From Chamaea fasciata (Eukaryota > Chordata > Aves > Passeriformes > Sylviidae), in the NCBI GenBank assembly GCA_029207755.1, contig JARCOQ010000015.1, positions 1,044,044 through 1,108,043 of the forward strand: a DNA stretch of 64,000 nt, in the 5' to 3' direction. Positions 31,880-41,625 of the stretch are shown here, piece by piece (the stretch's first letter is position 1; each line of letters starts with the position of its first letter). The notes beneath the pieces are model-generated. The model saw only the letters and a program-made list of their open reading frames with translations. It did not search any database and was not told the DNA's origin. The position numbers and the translations under genes were made by a program.

Positions 31880-32558
31880 GAGGCAAATGGTGCTGGGACA
31901 CCGCCACCCTGCAGCCGGTGCCAGCGCCAGCCCTGGGGACACAGGGCGGGGTGGCCGCGGGATGGAGCGGGGACCGGGCGCGGTGTGCGGGGCACGGCTC
32001 GCATCAGCCCTCCGGCAGCTGCCCGGGCCAGGGAGGGACAGAAGGGGCCCGGCAGGAGCACGGGGAGAGGGCTGGCAGCGGGCAGCCATGGGAGCTGGGC
32101 GCAGCCTTTGTCCCCGTCCCTTGGGCGGCCGGGCAGAGGTCCTGGACGGGCCTCCGGGAAAGGGGGAGGCTGCATTCAATCCTTGTCCTTCACCTGGGCT
32201 GGAGTCCAGCCCCAAAATAGCCGTCCAAAAACAAGATCACATGAGAGGAAAAAAATAGCAAGGCGAAGGATTATCCATCCATACTTCCTTGTCCTATGTG
32301 GGCGCAGAGCCGGCGCTGCCAGCCGCCGACGGGCCCGCTCCGCGTTCCCGGTGCCCGCGGCCGGCTGCGGGAGCCTGCCCGGCCCTGCCAGGGCCCCGGG
32401 GGTGATCCCGGCAGCAGCTGCCCGGCTCCGGGAGGTGGAGCGAGGGGCAGCGTCACCCCAGCACATCCCTGCCCACCCCCGGGCAGGTCAGCGCCGCTGT
32501 CCCCCAGCTGTGCCCGGCTGTCCCCAGCGCCCAGCCCTGACACCGCCACCCTCCTCAG
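31880..32558 (+). other. CpG-rich block ending in a consensus splice donor; candidate untranslated FGF1 exon
   Basis: CpG-dense block (strongest 32285-32420) with no conserved frame. It ends CTCAG directly before GTGAGTG at 32559, a perfect donor match on the FGF1 strand. Mammalian FGF1 uses several alternative untranslated first exons far upstream, so this could be one. An isolated good donor can also occur by chance. Confidence 0.3.
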
Positions 32559-32564
32559 GTGAGT

Positions 32565-33299
32565 GCCTTTGGCAGCATCCTGCGCTTCCCACCCCGGCGC
32601 GGCGTCACAGGCTCCCGGGGGCTTTGCAGACCTGTCCCGCAGGGTTTGCAGCAGGTTCCTGAACTCCTGGCCGAGCTCGCCAGTTCGTCCACGTGTGTGG
32701 GGCTGAGGAAGAACCGGGGTTCCCTTTCCCCGTGCCCCGGCTCTGGGCAGGGAGCTGGCAGGAGGCAGGAGCGGGCTCTCCAGCTCGTCTGGGCTGAGTC
32801 CTTCAGGAATATCGCTTCAGGAGGGATGGACCCAAAGCCCAGGACTGGCCGATCTCCTGAGTCTCACTCTAAACGTGCAGGAAGTTTTGCTTAAGTGGTC
32901 TCAGCTGTGGGACCGTGGTTTGGGGGATGAGGAGCCGCCGGGGCAGCGGGGCTGGGGCTCAGCTGCCCTCACAGGCACTGCCTGCGTGCGTGGGGCCAGG
33001 CAGGGAAGCACCTGCAGCTTCCTCGGGGCTCCGTGGTTAATTATTCACTGTGCTTCCAAAGTGCCCCGGGAGGTGTGCGCTATTGAGGGGACTCAGAGCC
33101 CAGGGCTGGTGGGCGCTCCTGGCAGTGAGGTGAGCAGGTTCCTCACCACAGGCAGGGGCAGGAGAGGAACTGGAGCAGCAGCCGCCCATCAAATTCATCC
33201 TGAGAAATAGCACAGGCACCTGCTGCAGGTGCTGCTGGCGCTGCCCAGGCAGGGCGGGACTGGAGAGGGCAGGGGGGAGGCAGAGCCGCTGCCAAGGCA
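32565..33299. other. Intergenic, nothing recognised
   Basis: Unique GC-rich sequence leading into the minisatellite at 33.3 kb. Confidence 0.55.
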
Positions 33300-33314
33300 G
33301 TGCCCCCACTCCTG

Positions 33315-34120
33315 AGCAGACCCCATCCCTGCAGTGTCCTCACCCCTAAACAGACCCTATTGCTGCCGTGTCCCCATCCCTGCAGTGTCCCCACTCCTGC
33401 AGTGTCCCTATCCCTGTATTGACCCCATCCCTACAGTGTCCCCATCCCTGAATTGACCCCATCCCTGCCGTGTCCCCCACCCCGTGTCCCCCACCCCTGC
33501 AGTGTCCCCACCCCTGCAGTGTCCCCACCCCTGCAGTGTCCCCCATCCCTGCAGTGTCCCCATCCCTGCAGTGTCCTCCACCCCTGTATTGACCCCACCC
33601 CTGCAGTGTCCCCACCCCTGCAGTGTCCCCCACCCCTGTATTGACCCTATCCCTGCCGTGTCCCCCACCCCGTGTCCCCCACCCCTGCAGTGTCCCCACC
33701 CCTGCAGTGTCCCCCACCCCTGCAGTGTCCCCACCCCTGCAGTGTCCCCATCCCTGCAGTGTCCTCCACCCCTGTATTGACCCCACCCCTGCAGTGTCCC
33801 CACCCCTGCAGTGTCCCCCACCCCTGTATTGACCCTATCCCTGCCGTGTCCCCCACCCCGTGTCCCCCACCCCTGCAGTGTCCCCACCCCTGCAGTGTCC
33901 CCCACCCCTGCAGTGTCCCCATCCCTGCAGTGTCCCCACCCCTGCAGTGTCCCCACCCCTGCAGTGTCCCCCACCCCTGCAGTGTCCCCCACCCCTGCAG
34001 TGTCCCCATCCCTGCAGTGTCCCCACCCCTGCAGTGTCCCCATCCCTGCAGTGTCCCCCACCCCTGCAGTGACCCCATCCCTGCAGTGACCCCCACCCCT
34101 GCAGTGTCCCCATCCCTCTG
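33315..34120 (+). repeat. Large minisatellite, 17-18-bp unit, with 188-bp higher-order repeat
   Basis: About 45 units of the CCCCTGCAGTGTCCCCA type. Variant units (CCCTGCCGTG, CTGTATTGACC) recur at a fixed distance: the CCCTGCCGTG variant is at 33463, 33651 and 33839, exactly 188 bp apart, showing block duplication. The plus strand is C-rich, and the minus strand carries GGGGTGGGG runs able to form G-quadruplexes. The open frames of up to 340 codons through it are repeat artefacts. Confidence 0.97.
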
Positions 34121-34937
34121 GCTCTCGCAGGGGCCACTGCAGCACTGTCGGTTCCTGGGTTTCGGCCAGGCCTCCTCTCCGCCGTGCCCGGCGCGGATCC
34201 CGCTGCCCAAGTCCATGTTTGCTCTGTGTCTGCGTCGCTCCGGCTCTTGGCTCCATCCCGGGGCCATCAGCCCTCGGGACAGGCAGGGAGGACACGAATT
34301 TGGCAGGACACCGTCTGCAAAGCGCCGCTCCGGGGCCGCTGAGCGCCAACCGCAGCCAGGGGCAAGGGCAGCCGGGCAAGGGGGGAGGGCTGCGCTGCAG
34401 GGAGGGGCAGCCCCTGCAGCTCCGAAACACGGCGGGGTGTTCCCTTGAGTGAGAAAATGGACCAGTACTTCCTCATCTTCCTCACGTCCCCACAACCCCC
34501 ATGCCTTTCGTCCAGGAGAGCCCGAGGCAAAGCCAGGCCTGTTCTCCTCTTAGATCCAGAAATATTTGGCTATGTCTATTTTTTATTTTCTGAAAAAGCA
34601 AGAGGACATCTTGGGCGGGATTTTTAAAAACAAAGGGGGGGGGAAATATATATCGATATGTCCGGAAAGCTCCGAATCCACCTGCGCTGTGGGGAGCGCT
34701 AGTAGCTGTCCCCAGCCGGCGCTGGTAACCACAGTGAACTCGGGAATGTTTTATCCAAACGTCTGAGCTCCGGGCATTTCCAGCCCGGAATGCCTGTCCA
34801 AACACGCTGGCTCCACGTGAGCCGCGACTAAAAGCCTTTTCTGAGCGAGCTTCAGATAACGCAGCCTAAACATCACCACATCAAAGGGCTCGTGGAGCCC
34901 GGCCAAGCGCTGAAATCATCGCTCGGCCTTCGTCAGC
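34121..34937. other. Intergenic, nothing firm recognised
   Basis: Unique sequence after the array. No supported exon. Confidence 0.55.
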
Positions 34938-34938
34938 G

Positions 34939-34973
34939 CTTCATTAGGGCTTCATTAGGGCTTCATTAGCGCT
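34939..34973 (+). repeat. Three tandem CTTCATTAGGG words
   Basis: CTTCATTAGGG repeated twice and then CTTCATTAGCG, spaced 11-12 bp. Each copy has an ATTAG homeodomain-like core. Confidence 0.85.
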
Positions 34974-35260
34974 GCGGCGGCGACCTCGCAGCTCACACAG
35001 CCGCACCCCGACCTGCACCCAGCCCGGCACCCCGTGAGCCCCGAGCCCACCCCAATGCCCGGCGCAGCCCCCAGGGCAGGGCCAGCCCCGCCACCAGCCC
35101 CAGCGCCCATCCCCGGGGACGCGGAGCTGTATTTTATCCGGCTGACAGCGCTCCCCGAACGCTTCGGCTTTTAAGGCCAGGCTCTCCCGGTGCCAGCGGG
35201 AAGGCGGCCGTGCCCGGCACAGCCCCGTGCCTGCCCCGGCCCCTTGCCGGCAGCTGCCCC

Positions 35261-35301
35261 CGGGGAGGGCAGGGACCCCGGTGGGGAGGGCAGGGACCCC
35301 G
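35261..35301 (+). repeat. Tandem 21-bp duplication in CpG island
   Basis: GGGGAGGGCAGGGACCCCG occurs twice in succession with GT between. Confidence 0.9.
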
Positions 35302-35812
35302 TCCCCGCTGCCCGGGGATGACCGGCATGAGGGCGGTCATCGCCTTCCCGCAGGGCACGGAGACACCCAGCGCAGCAGGAATGTCCTGGGGAAGGGAAGG
35401 GAAGGCCGATGCCGCTCCGGCTTCTGGGGGGTTTTATCCGCTCCTGCTGCCGGCGGGCTCAGCCCCAGCCCCCGGAGTGCGGGCAGGTGCCCGGCCCCGC
35501 TGCGGGGCTGGATCCCATCAGCCTCCCCCATCCCCCCCCCCGCATCCTCCCGCCGCTCCCCCGCCCCGAGGCAGCTCCTCCTCATCCTCATCATCATCCC
35601 CGCTCGCTCCGCTCCATCCCGGTTCTCCCCGCGCGCACTCGGGAGCCGCAGCCGGGAGCGCCGCGCAGCCGCCGGTAGGTGCGGGGCGGGGGGCGGCGGG
35701 ACCCGCACCCGGGGCCGGGCAGGAGCGGGGCTGAGCCCCACGGGATGCCCCGACGGCCCCCGGACACCCGGGGGATGCCCACACACACCCCACGGCACGG
35801 ATTCCCGCGGGA

Positions 35813-35965
35813 GGATCTGGGGTCCCCTCGGGGTGCTCCGCGGATGCCATGGGGATGTTCTGCCACTTCTGGAAGATCTGGAATCCCCTCGGGGCGCTCG
35901 CGGATGCTCCGCGGATGCCCAGGGGATGTTCTGCCACCTCCACAGACCCCTCGGGATGCTCAGGG
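35813..35965 (+). repeat. Imperfect tandem repeat, about 60-70-bp unit
   Basis: The order ATCTGG, TCCCCTCGGGG, GCTCCGCGGATGCC, GGGGATGTTCTGCCAC is seen from 35815 and again from 35874. A partial third copy follows (CCCCTCGGGATGCTCAGGGG). Confidence 0.85.
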
Positions 35966-36273
35966 GCAGAGGGAGGTTCCGACGTGCAGGGTCGGGCTGG
36001 GATGTGGAAAGGCAGCAGGTCCCTTCACCATAGTGGCAGGGTGCTGCTCCCCCCAGCTGGGACAACCCCCCCAAAAAAATCCCCTGCAGGTGCCCCCAAA
36101 TCCTGGCAGGGGGGAGTGGCTCAGTGGCTCAGCATCATTCCAAATGACAATCTCCAAATTACTGCAAATTCGCCTGAAGCTCTGTGTAGAAGCAGAAGCC
36201 CAGATCAGAATTTGAATTGAAAAATACTAAACCTCAAACATTTTAAATGGCAAAACACAATATTTGGACCATT

Positions 36274-36288
36274 AAAAAAAAAAAAAAA
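36274..36288 (+). repeat. A15 tract
   Basis: Fifteen A, followed by AAACC/AACTAAC-rich sequence and a second A-run near 36306. It could be a remnant poly(A) of a retroposed sequence, but no target-site duplication is obvious. Confidence 0.85.
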
Positions 36289-36459
36289 CCCAAACCAAAC
36301 TAACTAAAAAAAAAACCCAGACAGAACAGCAAACAGAAAGGAAAATTGTTGCAGTGACACAGCACTATAAATGGTTCATTTTTGATGCAACATAAATAAG
36401 TCACAGAACCATCGAATGCTTTGGGGAAGCCACAGCTTCTCTGGGCAATTAAGTTTGGT

Positions 36460-36625
36460 TAGGGATGCCCCATCCCTGGAAGTGTCCCAGGCCAGGCTGG
36501 ACAGGGGATGAAGCAACCTGGGACAGTGGGAGGTGTCCCTGCCCATGGCAGGGGTGGCCCTGGATGAGCTTTAAGGTCCCTTCCAACCCAAACCAGTCTG
36601 TGACGATTCCACGATTTATGACTGA
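36460..36625 (+). mobile_element. CR1-type LINE 3' fragment
   Basis: GATGCCCCATCCCTGGAAGT, CAACCTGGGACAGTGGGAGG, TCCCTGCCCATGGCAGGGGT and TTTAAGGTCCCTTCCAACCC, ending near ACGATTCCACGATTTATG. About 165 bp. The preceding 36400-36455 has out-of-order CR1-like words (TCACAGAACCATCGAATG), suggesting a nested or rearranged copy. Confidence 0.92.
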
Positions 36626-37385
36626 AATAACACCGCAGGGATTACCCTGATGGGCCTGACAGCCAAAACTCCTCATCACCAGCATGCTCTGAGCTGTGAG
36701 CTGCTCTCTCAGCCAAACCAAAGATGCCAAACACAAATTTCTGCAGGCTCAAATGTCCCCGGCTGGGGGTGCGGGTGTCAGGCTGAGACTCTGCGTGGCC
36801 CCGGGGCCACAGGTCCCCACTGCCCCCTTCCCCCGCCAGCAGCTGCAGCCTCTAGGCTCCGTCGGGCCATTTAGCAAGGGTGAAACCCCTGACTGGGCAG
36901 CAGCAGGTCCCTGTCCCCACCGTGCTGGGGGTCCTGGGCACTGTGAGACTTTGGCTCAGCTGGTTGGGACTAAGGGCAAGGAGCCAGAGCCAGCTGCACG
37001 AGGAGCTGCCTCAGCTGGGAGGAAGATCAAGGTCTGAGCCGTGGGAGGAAGGCCAAAGTCATTTAGGGAGCTCGGGAGGAAAAGTTCATCCCCTGGGCTG
37101 GGGTGGAGCTGGGAAGGAAAGTTTATCCAAAGGGCTTGCAGAGCTCTGGGTCAGCCTGGAGCCCTCGGCAGAGCCCAGCTCTGTCCAGCCCAAATCCAAA
37201 GTGTGTGTTCCTGCAGATCCCAGCACGGAGGAAGCTGGGCTGACCCAGTGTGCAGGGAGAACAATTGGGCATTGTGCTGCCTTATCACCCCTGAGCCCTG
37301 TCCTGCCTGAGGAACCGATTAAACTTTAGACCCCTCTTTGGGCAGACCTTCCCACATGTCTCATGAGCCTCCTCAGCCTCCCACC
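36626..37385. other. Intergenic, nothing recognised
   Basis: About 760 bp of unique sequence with no supported exon. Confidence 0.55.
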
Positions 37386-37722
37386 CCTTTTCACCCTCCA
37401 CTTTTTTTTTGTTTCTACTTTTCCTTTGGCCTCCCACTTTATTTTAGCCTCCTGCCCTTCTCAGCCTCTGCATTTCTTTCCCCCTCTCACCCTTTCTTGG
37501 CCCTCTACCCTTTTGCAGCCTCTATTTTTTCTGTCCTTGTTTTTATTTCTGATCAACCTTTTTTTTCTCTTGCACTCCTAAGCCTTTACTTTTTTTCCTC
37601 CCCAGTCTTGTGACTCCAATTCTTTTCCAGACTCCTTCTCACCTTTAGCCCCCATTTCTCTTTCAGCCTTCCCTGCTTATTCCATCTCCTTTTTTTTTTT
37701 TTTTTTTTTTCCTTCTTTATTG
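37386..37722 (+). repeat. Long polypyrimidine tract with T21
   Basis: About 340 bp that is overwhelmingly C/T on the plus strand, built from recurring CAGCCTCYRYTTTT-like words and ending in an uninterrupted T run at 37690-37710. It looks like a degenerate minisatellite and could form triplex DNA. Confidence 0.8.
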
Positions 37723-38519
37723 CCCTCAAAACACATTAGCACTTGCACTGGATCTTACAAACTCTTTTAGTAAATATTCCCTGAAAAAAAAATTATATTA
37801 CAGAGAGACAAAGGCTGCCCTGACCTCCTGGGCTGCCCCTGGGTGCCAGCACTTCTCCCTCCTGGGCACAGTGGGCACTGACTCACAGCTGGGGCATTTT
37901 TAGGAATCCTGTGTATGTTGCCTGTCAGTGCAGAGCTGTGGGGGATTATCGTGGAGGTTGGGTCTGGCTGGGTCTGTCTTTCAAACAGAAACCTCACAAT
38001 GAAAATCTCTTTGCAGAAGGATTTGTTGAAAACCAGTTCAGTGAGAGACACAATGGCTTTGGCATGGTCTCTGCTGTGGATGCAGGAATCCTCCCTCTCC
38101 CCCTGTGTTTGAAAGGTGCCCGACTCAGTGTTCAGTTCCTGTTTCTTCCCTTGTTTCCAGCATCAGAATCTGTTGGTTTAAAGCTGTTGGAGATCGAAAG
38201 CAGAGGCCAGGGCCGTGCAGAGCAGCTGCAGCAGCAATTGGTGACTTGCAGGTTTTATATTCCCCAGAATCTGTCAGTGTTTAACAGGGCAGGTGGCACT
38301 CAAATCCTCACGCCTGGATTTGAGGCAGCTCTGGCCTCCAGCCCTGAGGAGGCAGAGACACTCTGCACCTGGCACCTGCAGGGACAGAACTGTCTGCCAC
38401 AGGTCCTGCTTTTCCCTCTAAAGCCTTGAATAACAAAAGTGCTTCATTTCCTTCTGCTGAAGGTGGCAGAGAAAGGCTGAGGCAGACTCTCACAGTGCCA
38501 GGTTAATGTTGAGGAATTC
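37723..38519. other. Intergenic, nothing recognised
   Basis: Unique sequence. No exon is supported. Confidence 0.5.
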
Positions 38520-38660
38520 CCTTCAAGAAGAGCTAATACACAGCCAGTGCTAAATAAAATTCTATTAACCCCAGCACAGCACCATTAACACGCAGCCATG
38601 TCCAGCTTAAAGCCTGACCTCTGTTTTAATTAGGTAACAAACCCCATTCTGCTGGGTCTT
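38520..38660. promoter_or_regulatory. Candidate conserved non-coding element
   Basis: GCTAATACACAGCC, CTATTAACCCC, CACCATTAACACGC and TTTTAATTAGGTAAC lie within 130 bp of repeat-free sequence. Enhancer-like by composition only. Confidence 0.25.
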
Positions 38661-39220
38661 AACTCAGAAGTGAGCTCGGAAGAACCCCCTTTAAATGAGC
38701 TCAGAACCCCTTTTCCCCTCTGTTTGTGCTTTTCCTACCCCCAAACTCCCTCCCTTGCCCAGGGAAAGCCCCAGAGTGAGAGGGCTGCTGGGGAAAGCAC
38801 CAAGCTGGGATCCCACAGGCAGATTCCCAAGGCCACAGCATCAAAGCCTGGCAGCTGTCCCTGAGGACAGGGCAGAAAGGGATTTCACAGGGTGTGGGAA
38901 CCGGGCTGTGCCCAGGTACCACTGACTCATGGCATGGCATCTAAAACCCTTTTGTCCCCTTCAGACTCCTTTGGGGAGTGGTGTTGTCTGCCCTGAGCCA
39001 TCCTCCCGAGGATTTGCCCACTGCCCACAGCAGTCTGGACACACAGTTCATCCGTGACTCACGGCTGCTCACAAAGTCTGTCCTTGCTCCCGCCTCTTAA
39101 TTTAGATCTGTGTGTCAGCCTTGATCTCGGATCTTTCCTTTCCACAGGGCTGGTAAATCTGCTGTCCCGCCTGCAGACCAGCCTTGCCAGCTCTCACCTG
39201 TGCAGGCATCCTACTTCTGC

Positions 39221-39385
39221 AGAATCACAGAAGCCAGGAGCTGTTTAGTTTAGAAAATCCCCCTCAAACCATCCAGTCCAACCATTCCCCCGGCACTGCC
39301 AAGGCCACCGCTAACCCACGTCCCCCAGAGCCACATCCACACGTCTGTTACAGCCCCCTGAGGTGCAGCCAGCCTGGCAGTGACC
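39221..39385 (-). mobile_element. CR1-type LINE 3' fragment, inverted
   Basis: AGAATCACAGAAGCCAGGAG, CATCCAGTCCAACCATTCCC, GGCACTGCCAAGGCCACCGC and CCAGAGCCACATCCACACGT match an inverted CR1 subfamily terminus. Diverged. Confidence 0.82.
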
Positions 39386-40534
39386 CCCGTGAGGGGCACA
39401 GCTGCCCACCCTGCTGGGTGCTGGTCCCACGGGGCACTCCCAGCCCAGGGGGTGAGGCAGGCAGCTCCCCCAGCCTGCATGCCCACCTTGGGGCACAGCC
39501 CCCCCAGCTGCACTGTGAGGCTTTCTGCCCCGTGCTCAGGCCACAGAGCAAGAGCAGGAGCCTTTCCCTTCTCTGCTCTCATCCTCGCTCCAGGGCTGAC
39601 AGGAGGGGGAGATCTTTACCGTCACAAATCCTGCTCTCTGCATCCCAAGACGAACTCCAGATCCGAGCTGTCTGCTCACCCCAGACACTCTCTGCAGGCC
39701 ATAAACCCCCTGGAAACGATGCTGATCAGGGAGCTCGGTGCCAGGCAACCCATCTGCTGCCTGCCCCTCTGCCTGGCACACGCTGGGAGATCAGGGGGAT
39801 CCTGCATCCCTGTGCCACCCGAACAGGACACGTCCCACGCTGGCCCCTCCATGCATTTCCAAACCCCCAGAGCTGGCGCAGGGCCATTCCTGTATCCCCA
39901 GGGCTGCCCTGCTTTCCCCCACTCCAGTTATGTTTTCCCCAGAGGGGTTCCGTGCTTTTCCCAGAGAGATCCATCATTACTTCTCCCACAGCTGCACAGC
40001 CCCACAGGACACGCGGGTGTTGTAAACCAAACTACCCAAGTGTGTACTTTTTCCACTGGAATTTCCATCTCCCTTGATACCTGATTCTCTATTGAAGGTC
40101 AAATCTTGGACATAAAGTACAAGTATTTAACACCAAGTAAAACACCCTCCCTTCCCCTTCCTTAGTATTCCCATTGCTGCAGGGTGTTCACAAAAGCTTC
40201 CACTTGATGGGAAAAGTATTGGCTGCCAGACTCCAAATGGAGCTCATGCCTGCCTTGGTGTGGATGTGAACCTCCACAAACCACAGGGGATGCTCACTGC
40301 CTCCCTGGGGACCCCAGTGCAGGGCTGAACGTGCAGCTCACGAGTAAGGAAAAGGTAAAAACCCATTTGTGTTCTGGTTGTGGCAGCCCCGGCTGGGCAG
40401 GGGCACAGCAACTGCTGATCCCCACACTCTGCCTGGTAATCCCAAAATTTGTGGTTTAGTGTGGGGTTTGTTTTCTCTATTTAGATAATCCAGGGCGTCT
40501 TTCCGTCTTGATTATCACAAGCATCACAGCACAG
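39386..40534. other. Intergenic, nothing recognised
   Basis: Unique sequence of about 1.1 kb between CR1 fragments. Confidence 0.5.
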
Positions 40535-40680
40535 CAGCTGTGGCCACCCCATCCCTGGAAGTGCCCAAGGCCAGGTTGGACAGGGCTTGGAGCACCCTGG
40601 GACAGTGGAATGTGTCCCTGCCCATGGCAGGGGTGGCACTGGATGAGTTTTAAAGTCCCTTCCAACCCAAACCAAGATCC
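40535..40680 (+). mobile_element. CR1-type LINE 3' fragment
   Basis: CAGCTGTGGCCACCCCATCC, CAAGGCCAGGTTGGACAGGG and GCCCATGGCAGGGGTGGCAC, with TCCCTTCCAACCCAAACC at its end. About 145 bp. Confidence 0.92.
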
Positions 40681-41509
40681 TTGGCTGCATCCCCGTGGGC
40701 CAGCCTGGCCCCACAGCTTTCCCCTGAAGCAGCTGTGGAAACACGGGGCACAACAAACACCGCGGTGTCTCTCAACTGCCCACTGGGGAGCTGGAAATAG
40801 CCAGCGTGGGTGAGACCTCGGGGGCTGAGGCTCAGCAGCTTGTTAAAATTGCAGCCTTCTGCCCTGCACTGTGCCCTTTGTGGTGCTTTGTTGTTTACAG
40901 AGATGAGAAGGGGCAGAAGAGCATCCAAAAAACATCCCCTTCCCTCTGAGGGTTCTGTAATGGAAACGCGAGGCTGGGCTCTGTTTTCCTTGGAGCAGGG
41001 TGGCAGCACTGCCTGCTCCTGCTGCTGTCACACAGCCTGTGGTCACACAGGTCGCAGCGAGGACCAAACAGGTGCCCAGCCCTGCAGGGACACAGGTGTC
41101 TCCTCGTGTCCCCGTCTGGGACAGCAGGACCAGAATTAGGGCTGTACCTTCCATGGGGTCTGGTCCCAGTGAGTGACTCAGGCTCCTTCCCAGGCCGGAG
41201 CTGAGTGTGACACAGAGAGCTCCGTGTCCATGAGCTCCAGAGCCACCCCCTGCCACAACTGAGAATTCCCCAGTTTGTGCCTGAAGGACACAGACCAAAG
41301 CAGGGACCTGTCTGGCTCTGCAGACCACAAGAGGCGGAGGTGCAGAGCTGCTCTCCTTAGTTTACTCCAGTGACTACTCAGCCACACTAATTCCAGGGTT
41401 TTTTGCATTTAACGAGATTCAGCCCTGAGCTGGCCTTACTCTGATCTTTCATCTGAAGTACTCCTTGCCCACTCCTACATGATGCAGCTTTTCACTGGAA
41501 GGCATTTTC
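40681..41509. other. Intergenic, nothing recognised
   Basis: Unique sequence, no supported exon. Confidence 0.5.
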
Positions 41510-41625
41510 CCCAGTCCCAAAGTCATGCAGATAAGAAAATTATTATTTATTGGAGGATTTTCCTGGTAATAGCCACTATTAACTCAAGCTTTTATCTTGC
41601 TGTTATTGAGCAACAGCTTAAGCTC
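41510..41625. promoter_or_regulatory. Candidate conserved non-coding element
   Basis: AT-rich, repeat-free: ATGCAGATAAGAAAATTATT, GGTAATAGCCACTATTAAC and TTTTATCTTGCTGTTATTG. It has GATA-type (AGATAAG, CTTATCT-like) and homeodomain-type cores. Untested. Confidence 0.3.

Larger units (their letters stand above)
35200..36010 (+). promoter_or_regulatory. Orphan CpG island, candidate alternative FGF1 promoter
   Basis: A CpG-dense block without a conserved reading frame. At 35674/35675 the sequence CAGCCGCCG is followed by GTAGGTGCGG, an acceptable donor on the FGF1 strand. An untranslated first exon ending at 35674 would fit FGF1, whose coding exon 1 has an acceptor-like TTGCAG at 48621-48626. 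This is inference without transcript evidence. Confidence 0.35.

Noticed and set aside
33408..34495. Open frames of 258-340 codons
   Set aside because: Produced by the CCCTGCAGTG minisatellite on both strands; low-complexity peptides with no homology.
34939..34973. Telomere-like TTAGGG words
   Set aside because: ATTAGGGC repeats have 11-12-bp spacing and only three copies, not (TTAGGG)n.
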